A stretch of DNA of 64,000 nt from Oreocharis arfaki. Taxonomy: Eukaryota > Chordata > Aves > Passeriformes > Paramythiidae. The position numbers and the translations under genes were made by a program. The stretch lies in the NCBI GenBank assembly GCA_013398015.1, contig VZRR01011618.1:496001-560000 (forward strand), in the 5' to 3' direction. Under the pieces are notes generated by a model. That model was not told where the DNA came from. It saw nothing but the letters and a program-made list of their open reading frames with translations, and did not search any database. Shown here piece by piece: positions 14,601-27,490 of this stretch (position 1 is its first letter; every line of letters starts with the position of its first letter).

Positions 14601-17439
14601 ATTTAAATTACTGACTGCTGCATGAGGCAGCATTCAGCTTCTTTCCCTTCTCGAGCAGGGCACCCGGCTTGCATCAGGAATCCAAACCCGGCAGGACGCC
14701 TTTCTGACATCTCCCTCCTGAGCAGCCGTGGGTGTATCCACTGACATTAACCAGCGTGAGATCTTCTCAAGGAAGAAAAGCCCTATATGAAAAGGTTTCA
14801 CTGCAAAAAGTGGAAAAGCCTTTAAAGGGAAAACTACACAGCATGCTGCTCCAGAAGCCAAGCTGAACTTTAATTTTAGATCTGAGCATTCTGTAAGAGC
14901 AGAGTGCTCATCTACTTCCTACAGTAAATTATTCTTCCTCAGCTATATTTCTGTACACTTTAGATTTTTATATAAACTTCTATAGAAAAAGAAATCACAG
15001 CAATTATAATCCTAGCAATTATGTAGACCCTTTTTCCTAGATGCCAGAAGCTGAATTGTTACCAGGAAAAAAAGCACTGTGCCCTGAGAGAAGTGGGGCA
15101 ATGAATTCCCATCACGCAAAGATGATGAACTCCTCTCCAGGTAATCAAAGCCTGAAAACATTTTCAGGCAGAATCTATGGAAAAGAAAAGCAGAAACAAA
15201 AAGCAGCAAACCCCAAAGGTCTTAAAGCCAGCTAAGAAGTTTGGCCTGCAAATTAAGCCAGAGAAAAATCTTTAGCAGAGAATTAACGCTGTGCCAACAT
15301 TGAAAAAGCACAAGCAGCGAGTTAGGACAACTGTAAACTATAGAGTCTGACATCAACTGCAGGGAGATGAATGCAAAAGTTAATACAAAATGCAATTGAT
15401 AAAGATGAATATGGTCAATACCTCAGTGCATACTTCAATCACTGAAAAATCTTGCCAAACAAACCTGACTTGATTCTTTAATGAGCCAGCAAAATCTGGC
15501 TGCTTAATTCTGGTTGTATTGGCACACTGCACTTACCTATTTATAAAATTTTTTAATTAGTATGGTGCAACACCCATTTTAAAAATTAGCATGATAATTT
15601 ACCAATGCAGTATGCATTAAATTAACTCAGACTTGGCTAACTGAGATCTCAGATTGCACATGAAGGATGGGTGTTTGCAGAGGTTTCTTTGGGAACTATT
15701 ATTATTATTATGCCTGAAGCCATGGAACATTTCCATCAGTGTTCAGGAGGCAAAAGTAACTTTGCTACTTCTGTAATGCTTGATTTATACAAGGCCTGGT
15801 AAAGCAGCATAGAGTAATGAAGGCAGGACAGTCTAGTACAGCAGCAATCTGGGTTGCTTGGGAATCAATTCCAAAACCATGTATTTTTACAAAGCAAGGT
15901 GAAAAATGATACAAGAAACAAAAGGCACAGGAAAGTGGGACCTTCTCCGGAAGGCAGCAAGTTTGAAGGAATTTAGGTTAATGAGCTACAGCAGCTGAAC
16001 CTAAGTTCTTTATTCAACGGTGTTACAGAAGGGATCTACAAACAGAGGACTGCTAAAGAGAAGAACAGGAAGAATTGGAAAACTACTGTAGTTTATAATC
16101 AGTATCGTTACAGTGAGATTGAAATTTTGAAAGTGATGCAGAAACTGCCATAAAAAAATCAAAGTATGGAAAACAAAATCTAAAATGAGATTTTCAAAAG
16201 CTTAATTTACATAGTTTACCAGCAATAAAGCATCTGACTGCATCACAAGGTCTAACTCCTGCCAGTTTTAGAAAAAAAAATTCGGATGAAAAAGCCTATA
16301 TAAAGACCATGACTAACCATAGGTTTGATTCTAGGAAGACCTATGTCAGTTCTCCAGTTGTACTGTCTTTGTATTAAATGGGATTTTGTTCAAGAAAGAA
16401 AAAAAGAAAGGAAAAAACAAAGCCAAATTAACTCAACTGCTGAGCCTCAGATGGCTGAGTAAAATAATTTCCTTTAAAAACTGTGCACTCAGCATGACAG
16501 TCAACGCTGACCCACAGTCCCCTACTTCACACAGCAGCAAAGTTCAGTGGTGTAACCCACTCTTTGTCACACAGCAGATGCCCTGAAGTCTTACTGGGAA
16601 CTCGGTGCACTTCTGCAATTTAGGCCTGGGCCCCTTACCTGGGCAGCACCCACCTGCCCTTCAGCTGGTGAAGGCTCAATGAATTTGAACCACTCAACTG
16701 AAAAGCAAAAGGAGGGAAAGGAGTGAAGATTTTTCAGATACGGATACACATATGGAAAGGCTAAAAAAAGAGGAAAGGAAAATGCTTCTAAATTAAGAAT
16801 ATTTTCCGTGGTCTTTTGATGGGTAGAATTAATATCTCCACAAATAGCACAACCAGGTCACCAAGAAGTTAGGACATGCTATTCTCTGAACACCCTGTCA
16901 GGTGCCTTAACTACCTGTCACAATTAAAATGGGTTATGAGACCTAGAAATAAATCCATATTTGTGGATACCAGACCACGGCGTCTCAGACAGACCACGGA
17001 GTCAGTTCATGGGTCTGTTCCATATTATGTTCAATTAATTTCATGTTTAGCTTAATAGCATTTTTATGCAGTTATTGCATAATAATAACAGAGAACAGCC
17101 CATCTGCGTGCTCAGTGTTCATATATAATGTCTCGGGTGTCAGTAAGTCTGCACTCCGAGCCCAAGAGCAGAGGTTTTCTCTGAGTCCTGACCCAGGGAG
17201 GGCAGCACGTCCCCTGTGGCTGCTGCCCCCCCATCACACCTCCAGCCCCACAGCCCAGCACAACCACCACCAGACAGCAGGGCAGTAAAAACCAGACCTC
17301 TGGGCTGCTCTCCTGAGCGTCTCACAACCGGCCCGAAGTGACACTCTGTATATATGCACAGCTGAAAAATCTGCACACATTTAAGCGGCTAAGTACTGGG
17401 TATGTTGTTACACAAAATATTCACTGACCTCTTGCTGAA
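8666..17439. other. Gene-less unique sequence
   Basis: No exon, RNA gene or clear mobile element was recognised. The longest open frame is about 107 codons (11283-11606, +), with no recognisable domain. Much of 9000-11100 and 13800-16400 is AT-rich. A somewhat GC-richer stretch at about 17160-17340 lacks the CpG density of a promoter island. A short ATT run lies near 15700-15712. Confidence 0.6.
16971..17003. repeat. Short 19-bp-period direct repeat
   Basis: CAGACCACGGCGTC (16971-16984) is repeated as CAGACCACGGAGTC (16990-17003), with one difference. It looks like a small local duplication and has no obvious function. Confidence 0.6.
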
Positions 17440-17950
17440 TGTATTTTAATTGAAGTAATTATTCACTCAGCTCCAGCTGCTAGAACTCCAACCTGATATG
17501 TCTGAAAGTAAATAGCTTTTCAGATTGGTTGCTCAGAAGGCTGGAAAGTATCTGCAAACTGATATGCAGCTGGGAAGGGAGTCTTCCCAGGCCCGTCTGT
17601 TTGCACGGCTTCTCTCAACAATTCATCAATAAGTTTTTAATGCTCTTATCAATGAGTTCCTATCAGGTCAACAGCCTGAAGTGGGGATGAAAAGCATAGC
17701 CAGGGAGAGGCTTACGCTTTGTTGATTTCCAGTTTACTCCAAACCCTTTAACATTCTCTTGTTTTCATCCAAGTGTAAACTGAGTTTGAACTTTCAAGGT
17801 AGGAAATGTGCTTCTGGAGTTTCCTGGTGAGGATTTTTTCTCATTAATTAATCATTATGTTAAAGGCCTGGGTTTTTAAAAGCAATTGGCAAAGCTTCCA
17901 CTGATTAGACTCATAATGATTTCATCCTAACCTTAACACTGTTTGTGCTT
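17440..17950. promoter_or_regulatory. Candidate conserved non-coding element (enhancer-like)
   Basis: This non-coding block has the look of vertebrate conserved non-coding elements: AT-rich, information-dense, free of simple repeats, and rich in homeodomain-type cores. Seen directly are ATTAATTAAT followed by CATTATG (about 17843-17858), and ATCAATAAG (17625-17633) facing CTTATCAAT (about 17645-17653) as an imperfect inverted pair. Conservation cannot be measured from one sequence, so this is an inference from texture and motifs. It may be ordinary unique DNA. Confidence 0.25.
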
Positions 17951-20900
17951 GCCTAGAAATAATTTGGTGTCACAAAAGAGCATTTTTTGGCCCCTTCAAT
18001 CTCTGAAACAGCCTTGTGCCAATGCTAGAGCAAGCTTCTTGAAGGGTGAAGTAATTTTTAAGTATCCAAATTCAGTAACACTGCCCTGCACCTGTGGCTG
18101 AGTAAGAGTTTCCAGAAACATCCCCATTAATGAGAATATCACAGTGTAGTGTAAAGTGGGTCTGGATGACACAAGGGCTAAATGACATTTCTCTAGGTAA
18201 AGCAGTTTTACCACCCTGAGTAGAACAGAGGGCCAAACATTTTAATCCTTTTAATGATTATCCAATTTGTTAAAAAAATTTACCCAAACAGTTAAAGCAA
18301 GTCAAGGTCAGAGCCAGGAAAAATCCCCAACCAACCGAGAGATTTACTGCTTCCCAGCCTCATGCTCTAATGAAGTGCAATCAACACTGGCACTAACAAT
18401 ACCCATTTCTTACGGGTTTCTGTCTTGTGGAGGAGTTCCCTGGGGTGTAAGACACATCTTGATCCAAAGCCTTCTCTACAGCTTGGTTTTCAGAACCACC
18501 CTTTACAATAGGATGTCTCTACAGTCTAATAATGATATAACTCAATTCATACTTAGTGTTTTCCCACTGGGCTCAAAAATTACCCAGAGAACTGTCAGTA
18601 TATTTCAATCACCACAGTGGCGGTGGTCTTTCAGAACCTGGGCTAAGGAACAAACTGAATTTGTTCAGTTGCTTATCAAAATGTTTTGCAAAGCCTTTTC
18701 TACATCTTCTGCTCTGCATAGATATCACAGTTTGCACATCCCATCCCAGGTATTTCTAAACATGACAGAGGTTTAGCTGAGCTGATTATGCTGTGTGATT
18801 AGCTAACTAGGACTATATAAACAACTGAAAACTTCAAGTTTAAGAAGATCTCTGTCTAGCAATTGATACCAGATCCATCACTAGGGATGATGGTTCTTGA
18901 CAGTGTTTGGTAGTCTAGTGACAACAGAAGAATTAAAAGATCTCTTCAGTTATTCAGTCAGAATTCCTAGCATTGTTTAAAACACGAATGAACTTATTTA
19001 TACATTAATTACATTCAATTTTAAAAATTTAAACCCATGACATAGCAGGAAAGATTTATACTGCAAATGACCAAGGCAAAAAGACTGTTTAGAGAAGAGA
19101 GAAGATTAATTACAAAGACTTATGCAGTTAATAATGGCTTTGCACATCATCCTATCATGTTTCTTTTTCATAAGTTTGAGCTAGAAACTGATTGTCATTA
19201 TCAGAGAGGCCTCAGCTCTGTTGATTTTTAGACCTCTGGCAACTGCACTTTTACAGGTTAACGAAGGGAGAAAATTACTCCATTTCACATTTTAAATAAA
19301 AATCTGATACTTTTCAAGGCACAGTGAACTCCTCTGGAAGAGCCTTTGTCATGAAGAAATCTCCCCTACTAAGAGAACACCCTGAAATTGCTCTGCATGC
19401 ATAGAGCACATGTTGAGACCCCCCGGTTAAGCAACTGCTTTTTGTTAGTCTCCAGAGGGATCTATTAAGACAGTGACTCCCACACTGTCCCTGTAGGCAC
19501 CAGGAGTAATTCTAAAGATTATTTCCCCTTTGCAGTCAGACAAGTAATGGTTCAAGTAAGAAAGGAGAGATTTGAAGTAAGCTGTACAAGGGACAGAACA
19601 TAAAAGTTTCTTTAAACAAACATAACTAGTGCCACTTAGATGCCGCAGACTGCAGGAGATGGCACAAAAGCGAGGAGAGAGATAGGGGAGAGTTTATGTA
19701 TCAGCCATGTAAACAAGAGTCACAAAGCCATCATAAAAATAAACTTTCAGCTTTGCAATCTCTCCAACCCAGCCTTTCTCTGTTCAGAAGAGAGGGCCTC
19801 TGGCTGGAAGGTGCAAGGCTGCAGATCCCCTCAGAGGACTCTGAGCTAAAAGCAAAGAACTGTCTAAGGCAGACACGCAATGCTGGCCACGGCCACGCTG
19901 TCCTGGAGCCGAGCCACGGCCCCCCCACCACCCACCATCTGAGGGACACCCAGCCTTGAGCATCTCCAGAGGGCTTCCCACCAGACCACTGCGAGTTGCC
20001 CACCTACCACCTTGGCTTTCACTTAATGTGCTTGAGGAACTGCAGCGTTTACAGGTCCCACGTCTCCCATCTCAGCCTGTCTCCCTGCCTCATGCTCTGT
20101 AGCTGCCAGCAAAGAAAAATCCAACAGTTCCCTCGTCACCCAGACACTGGCACAGAGAGTTCATGTTCCCCATTTACACTGACCTCTACAAAAACCTTAT
20201 TTTTTTTTTCCAGAATTAGAACACGCATTTCACTTAAACATTTTTTATAGGGCTGCTCTGTCCCCTCAGGTAAGGCTGGGTGACGTATCAGTGTCCTGAC
20301 TCAGGTGCGTATTTTATTTTTGTATTTTCTAAGTTGTGAAATACCTGAGGAAGGGACTACTGTAATATTTGCATCTCATACAGTGTTGAGAATATTATGA
20401 GTGCTTAACAAATACACAGCATATCCACATACAGGAGGGAACACAAAGAGAAGAACCAAGATGAAAATGTTGCTTCCAGCCAGCAAACGAGATATAGTAG
20501 ATCAGAGCATTGCATTTCTCATGGTCTATACATTGTGTGTCTCCAAGCCTACCTTGGCAGAGAATTAGTACTTTTTAGGGGTTCTTTGCTGGCACTAGCA
20601 GGTTCTAAATGAATATAAAATGAGGGCAAGATATTTCACATTGAAATAGTATGTGGCACTCTACTCAGATGTCAAATTCTAAGAGACAGGTTGTCGACAG
20701 TATTGGATATAAATCTAAAGGTATCTCGTCTAAGAGACAGTACAGTATTTTCACAGGGCAAGAATTAAAACAGATATAAATCTATTCTAAACATTCGGTT
20801 CACCCCTTTGATTTCAAGAATCCAGATTTCCCAAAACAAAGAAATTCTGCAAGATCTGTTTTGTGTACACCAGTGGAAGCAACACATCTGTTAATGCCAA

Positions 20901-23900
20901 GAAGTTTAGTTAAGCACATTCAGAACAGATTTGCTGCACAATGTTAGTGGCACTGAACCTGAAAGCAGTCATTAGAGAAAGAATTTATTCTTGTGGTAAC
21001 CCCAAGCAAGAGTCACCATCCAGCCAATTTAGTATCAACAGCAGTAATTTCAACAATATGGTATTTAACCACAATCCTAAAATGGCTCAGTCTGGAAGCA
21101 ACACAATATCAGCATTTGAAAGAATGCATCCCCAGCAACATCTGAAGAGGGAGGAAAGATCCAAGGCCACAGTGGCTTTTTCATGGAGTTCAGTACACAG
21201 CTCTTGCTTGAACTTTTTCTTAATTGAGGTTGCAAAAGAGTAAGCTGAGGAATGAACCCAAATACCATTTCAGTCGGTAGCAGAGTCTTCAGAGGACAGT
21301 AACAAAGGACAAGTCCTTCGCTCTGGGAGCGTCTGGATACAGTGCTCCACCCCAGCCTGTGCATATGCCAAGGGCCACTCAGGTATCCACCAACCCTTTA
21401 CAGCTTTTACAGTGGTGAACCCCTAAATGCATCATCAAAGGAGACCACAAAGTCCATAGATAAACCCTTTCTTCCTCCTGCAATTCCTTCCCTTGCTTCC
21501 CTCCTCTGTTCTCCAGCAAATTCCCCCTCCCCAGAGACAAATTCCCTTCCACTCCTGCTCCCCTGAAAATGTCCACTAATGGACGATATTTTCTCTTTGC
21601 TCCCATGACCCCTAAGCAACCCTGACTCAGTGAAGCCCAGACTCCAGTCCCTGAGCCAGATGCAGTTTTTCATGACAAGTCATTTGGCCTTGAAATTTTC
21701 CTGTGGCTTTTGGGAGGGAAGATGTCAGTTCAAAAAAGTTCAAATTGTGACCCGAATTGACAATGCCTCTATGAGACTGTCCTTATGAATCCTGTCCTTG
21801 TGTCAGTGTAGTCACTGTGTGTCTTACCAGGCTACGTGATTAGACCTTTCTGCAACACATTAAGCGAAATTCTATTTCCACTAAGATCAAGTTAGTTTTA
21901 CAACGAGTTTCAATGAAGAGCACTGCAACCATTAAGGAAAAGAAGTAGACATAAAAGTTGATAGAAACATCAATTTCTCAATATCTGCTGCAAACAAAGC
22001 GTGCTATGAAACTGTTCCACCCAACAGACTGAAAATAATGGGACAAATGTAACATCCTGAAATAAAATAGCACCACTGCTTTTTTAGCATGTTTGACATG
22101 CACTTCCACCTCAATAAGCAAAGAGGAAATAAATAACAAAGACACAAAAAAGGAAAAAGAATATTAAAAAACATTTTTTAAAAGTACAGAAATTTGCACT
22201 TCTAGAGATTACTGGTCTGATCTTTATCAGTCTCCATGCTCTTACAAGCCCCTCTGTTCCCACTGCAACACTGAAGAAACACTTTGTTTCATAGCTGGAA
22301 TTTCCTTGTAGCATTCTTTGCCTCCTGAAGTTTATTGTAGTTTGGGAAAGGATAATCTCAAGATGTCACAGACAACAGAAATGTAAGGATTCCTGCTGAT
22401 AGCTCCTTGACTAATTGCCAGGAATGCATCCGCCATACCAGCGGGGTTTTCTCTTGGCGTCAGCATCTATTTCTCCTCCAAACCTCAGTAAAATAAGAAA
22501 GTTTTGCTGCTGAAGTAGACACTTCTATCAGTTTTTCTGTACTACCTGTGGATAACTTGAAAGGCTTAAAGTATTTCAATAAATTAAATAGGATATGTAG
22601 GCACAAGTTCTCACGAAGGATCAGATAACTTTAGGGCATTAGGAGAGAAATTAAGACTTAATCAATGTTTCTGTAGAGGGTCTCTTGTTCCCTTATCACT
22701 TGTAAGAAAACAAATGTACTGGTCCTTATAAATCTTAGATCTTAGATGCTCCAGAAGCTGGTTGTGACTAAGCATTCCCATCTGCCAGCACAGTTGCCTT
22801 GACTTAGCATTATCTAACCTCTGATGACACAAATTAAATACACCCACTTCTCATTCAAACAGTGAACGGAGCTCTTATCAGACAATTCGCTCTAAGCAAA
22901 CTGATTTAGGGAAATGCATCACCAGGAACAAAGAAGGTACCCACTTGCTGGATGTTTTCAGTAACTTCAGTGTCACTGCCTTCAATCAATTACCTGTAAC
23001 CAGCCTCCAGCAGTTCCGTCTGAAGCAAAAGGGATACTGTGCTGTAACCAAAACAGCTTCTAGTTCTCTACTCCAAGTCATTCTCTTAAAATCTTTTTTT
23101 TTTCTCATGCACATGCAAACACATTGTTGAATTTTACCATAGCTGATTCTGAGCCAAGAACACAATCTTCATTTTTATCACAGATTGGAGTAGAAAGGCA
23201 CTAAACAGCATGCTTGTCTGACAGATTTCTTGAAAAAAAAAAGAAAAAGCAAAACACCCCAACCCCCAAAATTAATTACCGAGTGTTAATTTGAAACATC
23301 ACAAAGACGTATTTTAACTTTTAACAGTCCTTATCTTTATTTCTTTGCAGCTGTCATCAAAAGAGGACACTGAGGAATGAAAAACCCACTGCAGACAGAC
23401 CACGGGTTTTGCAGTCATGAGCAGCCTGGGAGTACCAGGCACTCATCTTGGGAGGTGCTGCTCCTCTGGACAGCCCATGCAGAGCTCTCCATGTGCCACA
23501 AGCTATCTGTGAAAAGGATGTCTCCAAAATGCAAGTTGAGCTGGGCTAAGATTACCTTATGCTGACATAGATATGCCTTTTTAAGTTATTATTTTTGCAG
23601 CAGGTGGAAAAAGCCAAGGAGTGGATCTAAAATGCATGTCTGTATAAAACCCACTGTACCCAAATGTTCTATAAACTCAGCTTTTCCATGTTTAAGTTCT
23701 TGAAAGAATGTTGATGGATATATTGGCCAATTTGGATGGAATTCTGCAATCACTTTTGATAGAGATCTGTGAGGTCTCTGTGTGATATATGCATAAAAAA
23801 GACTGGAAAAGAGCCCTGCTGTTAAAGCTTTGTAGCTCTTCCATTCACCTATAATGGGATGGAAAAAATGACGATAGTTGCAAAATTTGTCTCAGAAGTC

Positions 23901-26900
23901 CCATCAAGACTGAGTTATGGGCCCTGGAAGACACACATTTCTTTATTGAATATTTTAAACTCTTATCTTTGCAGGAAGCAAAACCAGACCATTTCTAAAA
24001 CAGACTTCTGGTGATCTTTCTGGGAGGCCTGGCTTCACCACTGGCAGGCTCAAAACACCTTGAGTCCGTGCTTTGGATAGAGACAGAAGATGTCAGTGAG
24101 CCAAACTGAAATCCTTTCCTACCTTGCCAGATAAGTGCTCATAACTGAGCCCTTTCTGCTGCTGGTGAGGATGCCTTGAGTATTTGTGACCTCCTTCTTC
24201 CAAAAAAGCCACTCAACATGTTTGGTGAGATGGAGGGTGATGGAAAGAAATTGCAAGAAATGGACGGAGGGAAACTGCAAGAAAGAAACCAGCATCTGGT
24301 GCAATGGATTAAGTCTTGTGCAGGCAACATCTTAGTCATGTTGCCACTGATCTCTGCATCAGCACCAGCTTTACTCTCATGAATTCTTCATCAGCATGGA
24401 AGATAACAAGACGGACATAGGAATATCACATGAAGAGAAAGGTTTTAGCTGGACACCACACTGTATGTTTGTGCACAGGTGTCCGTGCTCCTCATCCCAG
24501 AGCAGATGTGTGTCAATGGACACTAAGGAGGGGTTAATCTGTTGCTGGACAGTGATACACAAAGAGGATGTGGATTAATATAATCAGACAAGGTTTATTT
24601 GGTAAATACAACATCGTCAACCAGCTCCAAATACACTGTTCAGAAGCCTGGCATATTGAACTACTCACATGAAGGGTGGTGTGGATCCCAGCCAACCTTG
24701 GCAAGATCTGGCTACTAAGGTTGTGTGAACTTGTGAAGTGTTTCACAGGTTTCAGAGGGGACTAAAATTCTTTCTGAGGAGCCAGCTGGCTGGTGATGCA
24801 GAGTCAGCACAGACACTGTGTTTCACATGATAGTACCAATTTTTCTTTGTCTTACTATATACACAGCTGAGCAAGGAGGAACTGGTCCAGAGAGATTCCT
24901 GACTTTACATTTTGAATTAAGTGAAGCACTTGTACACCAGGAGTGATGAACCAAGACAAAACTCAGAGCATTCCTCTGCTTTACAGCATTGGACAGAGGT
25001 AAAAGGAGGACATCAACAGCAGCAGTCCCTGGATGCAAACACATACATATAAACAACAAATTTTCTTAAAATCCCAGCTCACTCAGCAGAGCTACAAGTC
25101 TTCTCTTGATGGGGCCAACCATGACCACAGCTCTCCTCCTCTCACAGAATCAGAAAAGGTTGCAAGGAGACCAGCTGGTAACAGCCCAGTGCTCTCTCCT
25201 GCACAGACCATCCCTGGACACATGTGGATGTGTTCTGTCATGTCAGTGTCGCCTCTTTGGGTCAAGATGAAAACGCAGAGGTTTGGCTTTTCCACATCTT
25301 ATTTCCCATTTACTCTCACGAGCAGCAGCTTTGACACTTAAAGCAATTTTGGTTTTCCAGCCTCAACAGTGCCTTATTTGTGTTCCTTCTGCTCACCAAA
25401 ACTTGCTCTCGGCTCTCTCATTCTATGCTGTGGGTTTGGTCTGGAGATTGCCCAGGCAACTTGCCCCAGGTTTTATTTTCCCACAGGCAAACTAACTTTA
25501 AAATTTTAATTCTAATTTTAGGCCACCAAATACTGCAAAGGAGAGATGGAGATTTCGGGTGAAGCAGAAATAACAAAAAGAATGTCATTGCTCATTTCTG
25601 TAAACAAACTACACGAAGCAAATGAGTGTGTTCTTTCTCTTTTGAAACCCTTAACCATCAAAAACAATGATCTCATGCTTCTGAAAACAAAGAGGAGTTT
25701 TGAGAAATTTATTTTAAAAGGATGAAGACAGATAGGCTGCAAACAGATTTAAAGGGAAAAGCAATATAGGTGGAAGGTACTGGATAGCAGAACTTTAAAT
25801 TACTTTAGTGGCAGCTATAAATGTCCTGAGTGGCTCAGAGCCTGGCCCTCACTGACTGCTGGTGTGGGGACCCTGCAGTGTTTCCATGTGGTGTTTGGCT
25901 GTCACCAACATTATCCCGTACCCCGTCAACACTACGTATATCAAAATAAAAAATAAGTTAGTTTGAGTAAATACAAACTTTTCCTACTCCAAATAAACAA
26001 AATGGGTTGCGTAAGATAAAACTGATGTGGGTTTATAGCATTATGAATTGATTTTTTTTCCTAAATTCAAAAGCAAACAGAAAATCACTTTATCTTCCCT
26101 TCCTGTTTTGTTTGTGGGAATTTTTTTATGTTGTTGCATTCTGCTTTGGTTTCTTTTGTTTTTGTTATTGCTTCATAGTGAGCTTTTTTTTTTCCATGCA
26201 TCCCTAAATTAAAACATAACTGCTGCTTGGAAAAGCTGTAGTTTTTCCCTCCTACAGATTTTCATCCTCTCTGCTCCTGGGTTTGGGGACAGGGCAGAAG
26301 CCGAGGTGAAAAATTGAAGAGCTGAATTCAAGTGATGGAAATCATTGCAGGAAGCCGACAAATCTCCCTGTAATATGCTGTATTATAACCTATGGCAGCA
26401 TCATTTTAGCCAGGTCCAGAGCGGAGAGGTCCACTCTTTGGGGGCAATGCTCTGCTACCCAAAGCTTTTCAACACCATCTAAACACAGAGGAGCCTGGAT
26501 GGCTCCAACCACCCAAAGCAGCTTCCCCAACCATCACCTGCTCCCCACACCCTGGGGACAGCAACAAGCAGGCAAAGCCTTGATTTGCACCATGGATAGA
26601 ACAAATAACGATTCATGTTTTCTTTGAGATCCTTTCTTCTGTTGCTGCCCCTCTAAGCACAGGGCAATGTGTCTCTGAATAAGAGGGAAGCATCCTCTGG
26701 CAAAAGTCCTGTTTGGCTGGAGGTGAGCACTCTCCAGGGCCAGAAGGGATAACCCATCAGTAGTGGAGACATTGCTCATGGGTAGGGATCCAACAAAAGC
26801 TTCAGTCTCAGGCTCACAAAGGACTAAGATGGACTTAACACCCTTAAAGCAAATAAGCAGGGAGGACATACCATGATAGCCATTGTGCAAGGGCTTTAGC

Positions 26901-27010
26901 ATCTAAGGGTACTTTAGGAATTTCTCTCTTCACCATTAATACTGAAATTGCACCACAAACAGGCAGCTAACCTAAAACTATCTCGGGGTCAAGTCCTACC
27001 TGGCTCTCTC
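17951..27010. other. Gene-less unique sequence
   Basis: No real gene was recognised. The longest open frame of the whole window lies here (18267-18776, +, 169 codons). Its translation has no recognisable domain, signal peptide or repeat, and neither splice context nor flanks support an exon. GC-richer patches occur at about 19860-20100 and 21440-21660. T- or A-runs occur near 20199-20208, 23092-23103 and 23235-23255. A local duplication (GAAATTGCAAGAAA, then GAAACTGCAAGAAA) lies near 24246-24286. Confidence 0.6.
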
Positions 27011-27044
27011 ATACACACACTAACACACACATATACACACACAA
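27011..27044. repeat. Imperfect (CA)n microsatellite
   Basis: Runs of CA dinucleotides interrupted by TAA and TAT occupy this interval. The interruptions suggest an old array that is probably less variable in length than a pure one. Confidence 0.9.
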
Positions 27045-27289
27045 CTTCTGCTCCCTGGGAGTTCAGGGCTGGGCACTTGATGGAGTCAGACCCACATAAT
27101 CTAAAATTCTTGCAAGTGCTGCCTTCTTTGCAGGGGGCCCCTGCTGGTGTCCCCCCAAACCACCATTGACAACTCTGCTCTCGGCAAGAAGAGCGGCTCC
27201 TTCCCGCACTCGAGGCAAGCCGGCTCCAGTTCAAACGTTCAAGCTCTGCTGGGCTGGCTCAGGCAATGTTTATAGTTCAGTGGTACGGA

Positions 27290-27490
27290 TGAAAACTTAC
27301 ACAATGCTTTATGCTGTCAAAGCAAAATGTGATCGTTCCAGACTGTGCACTGACATTATTAAAAATATCAATTAAGGCCAAAAATGCACTTTTACACTGA
27401 ACTTCTTGGATTAGATTGTAACCAGCTCAAGGATAAGAAACACTGCTTGTTTATCTTAATCACATTTAAAAATCCAGGCCTTTATATTAT
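27290..27490. promoter_or_regulatory. Candidate conserved non-coding element
   Basis: This non-coding block is dense in AT-rich cores, including AATATCAATTAAGGCC (about 27364-27379) and GTTTATCTTAATCAC (about 27449-27463), with no simple-repeat content. These resemble homeodomain-, forkhead- and GATA-type sites. The call is inferred from texture only, since there is no cross-species comparison. Confidence 0.2.

Noticed and set aside
18267..18776. Longest open frame (169 codons, +)
   Set aside because: The translation shows no recognisable domain or motif, there is no promoter or splice context, and a frame of this length is plausible by chance in 64 kb read six ways. Conservation data would be needed to revive it.
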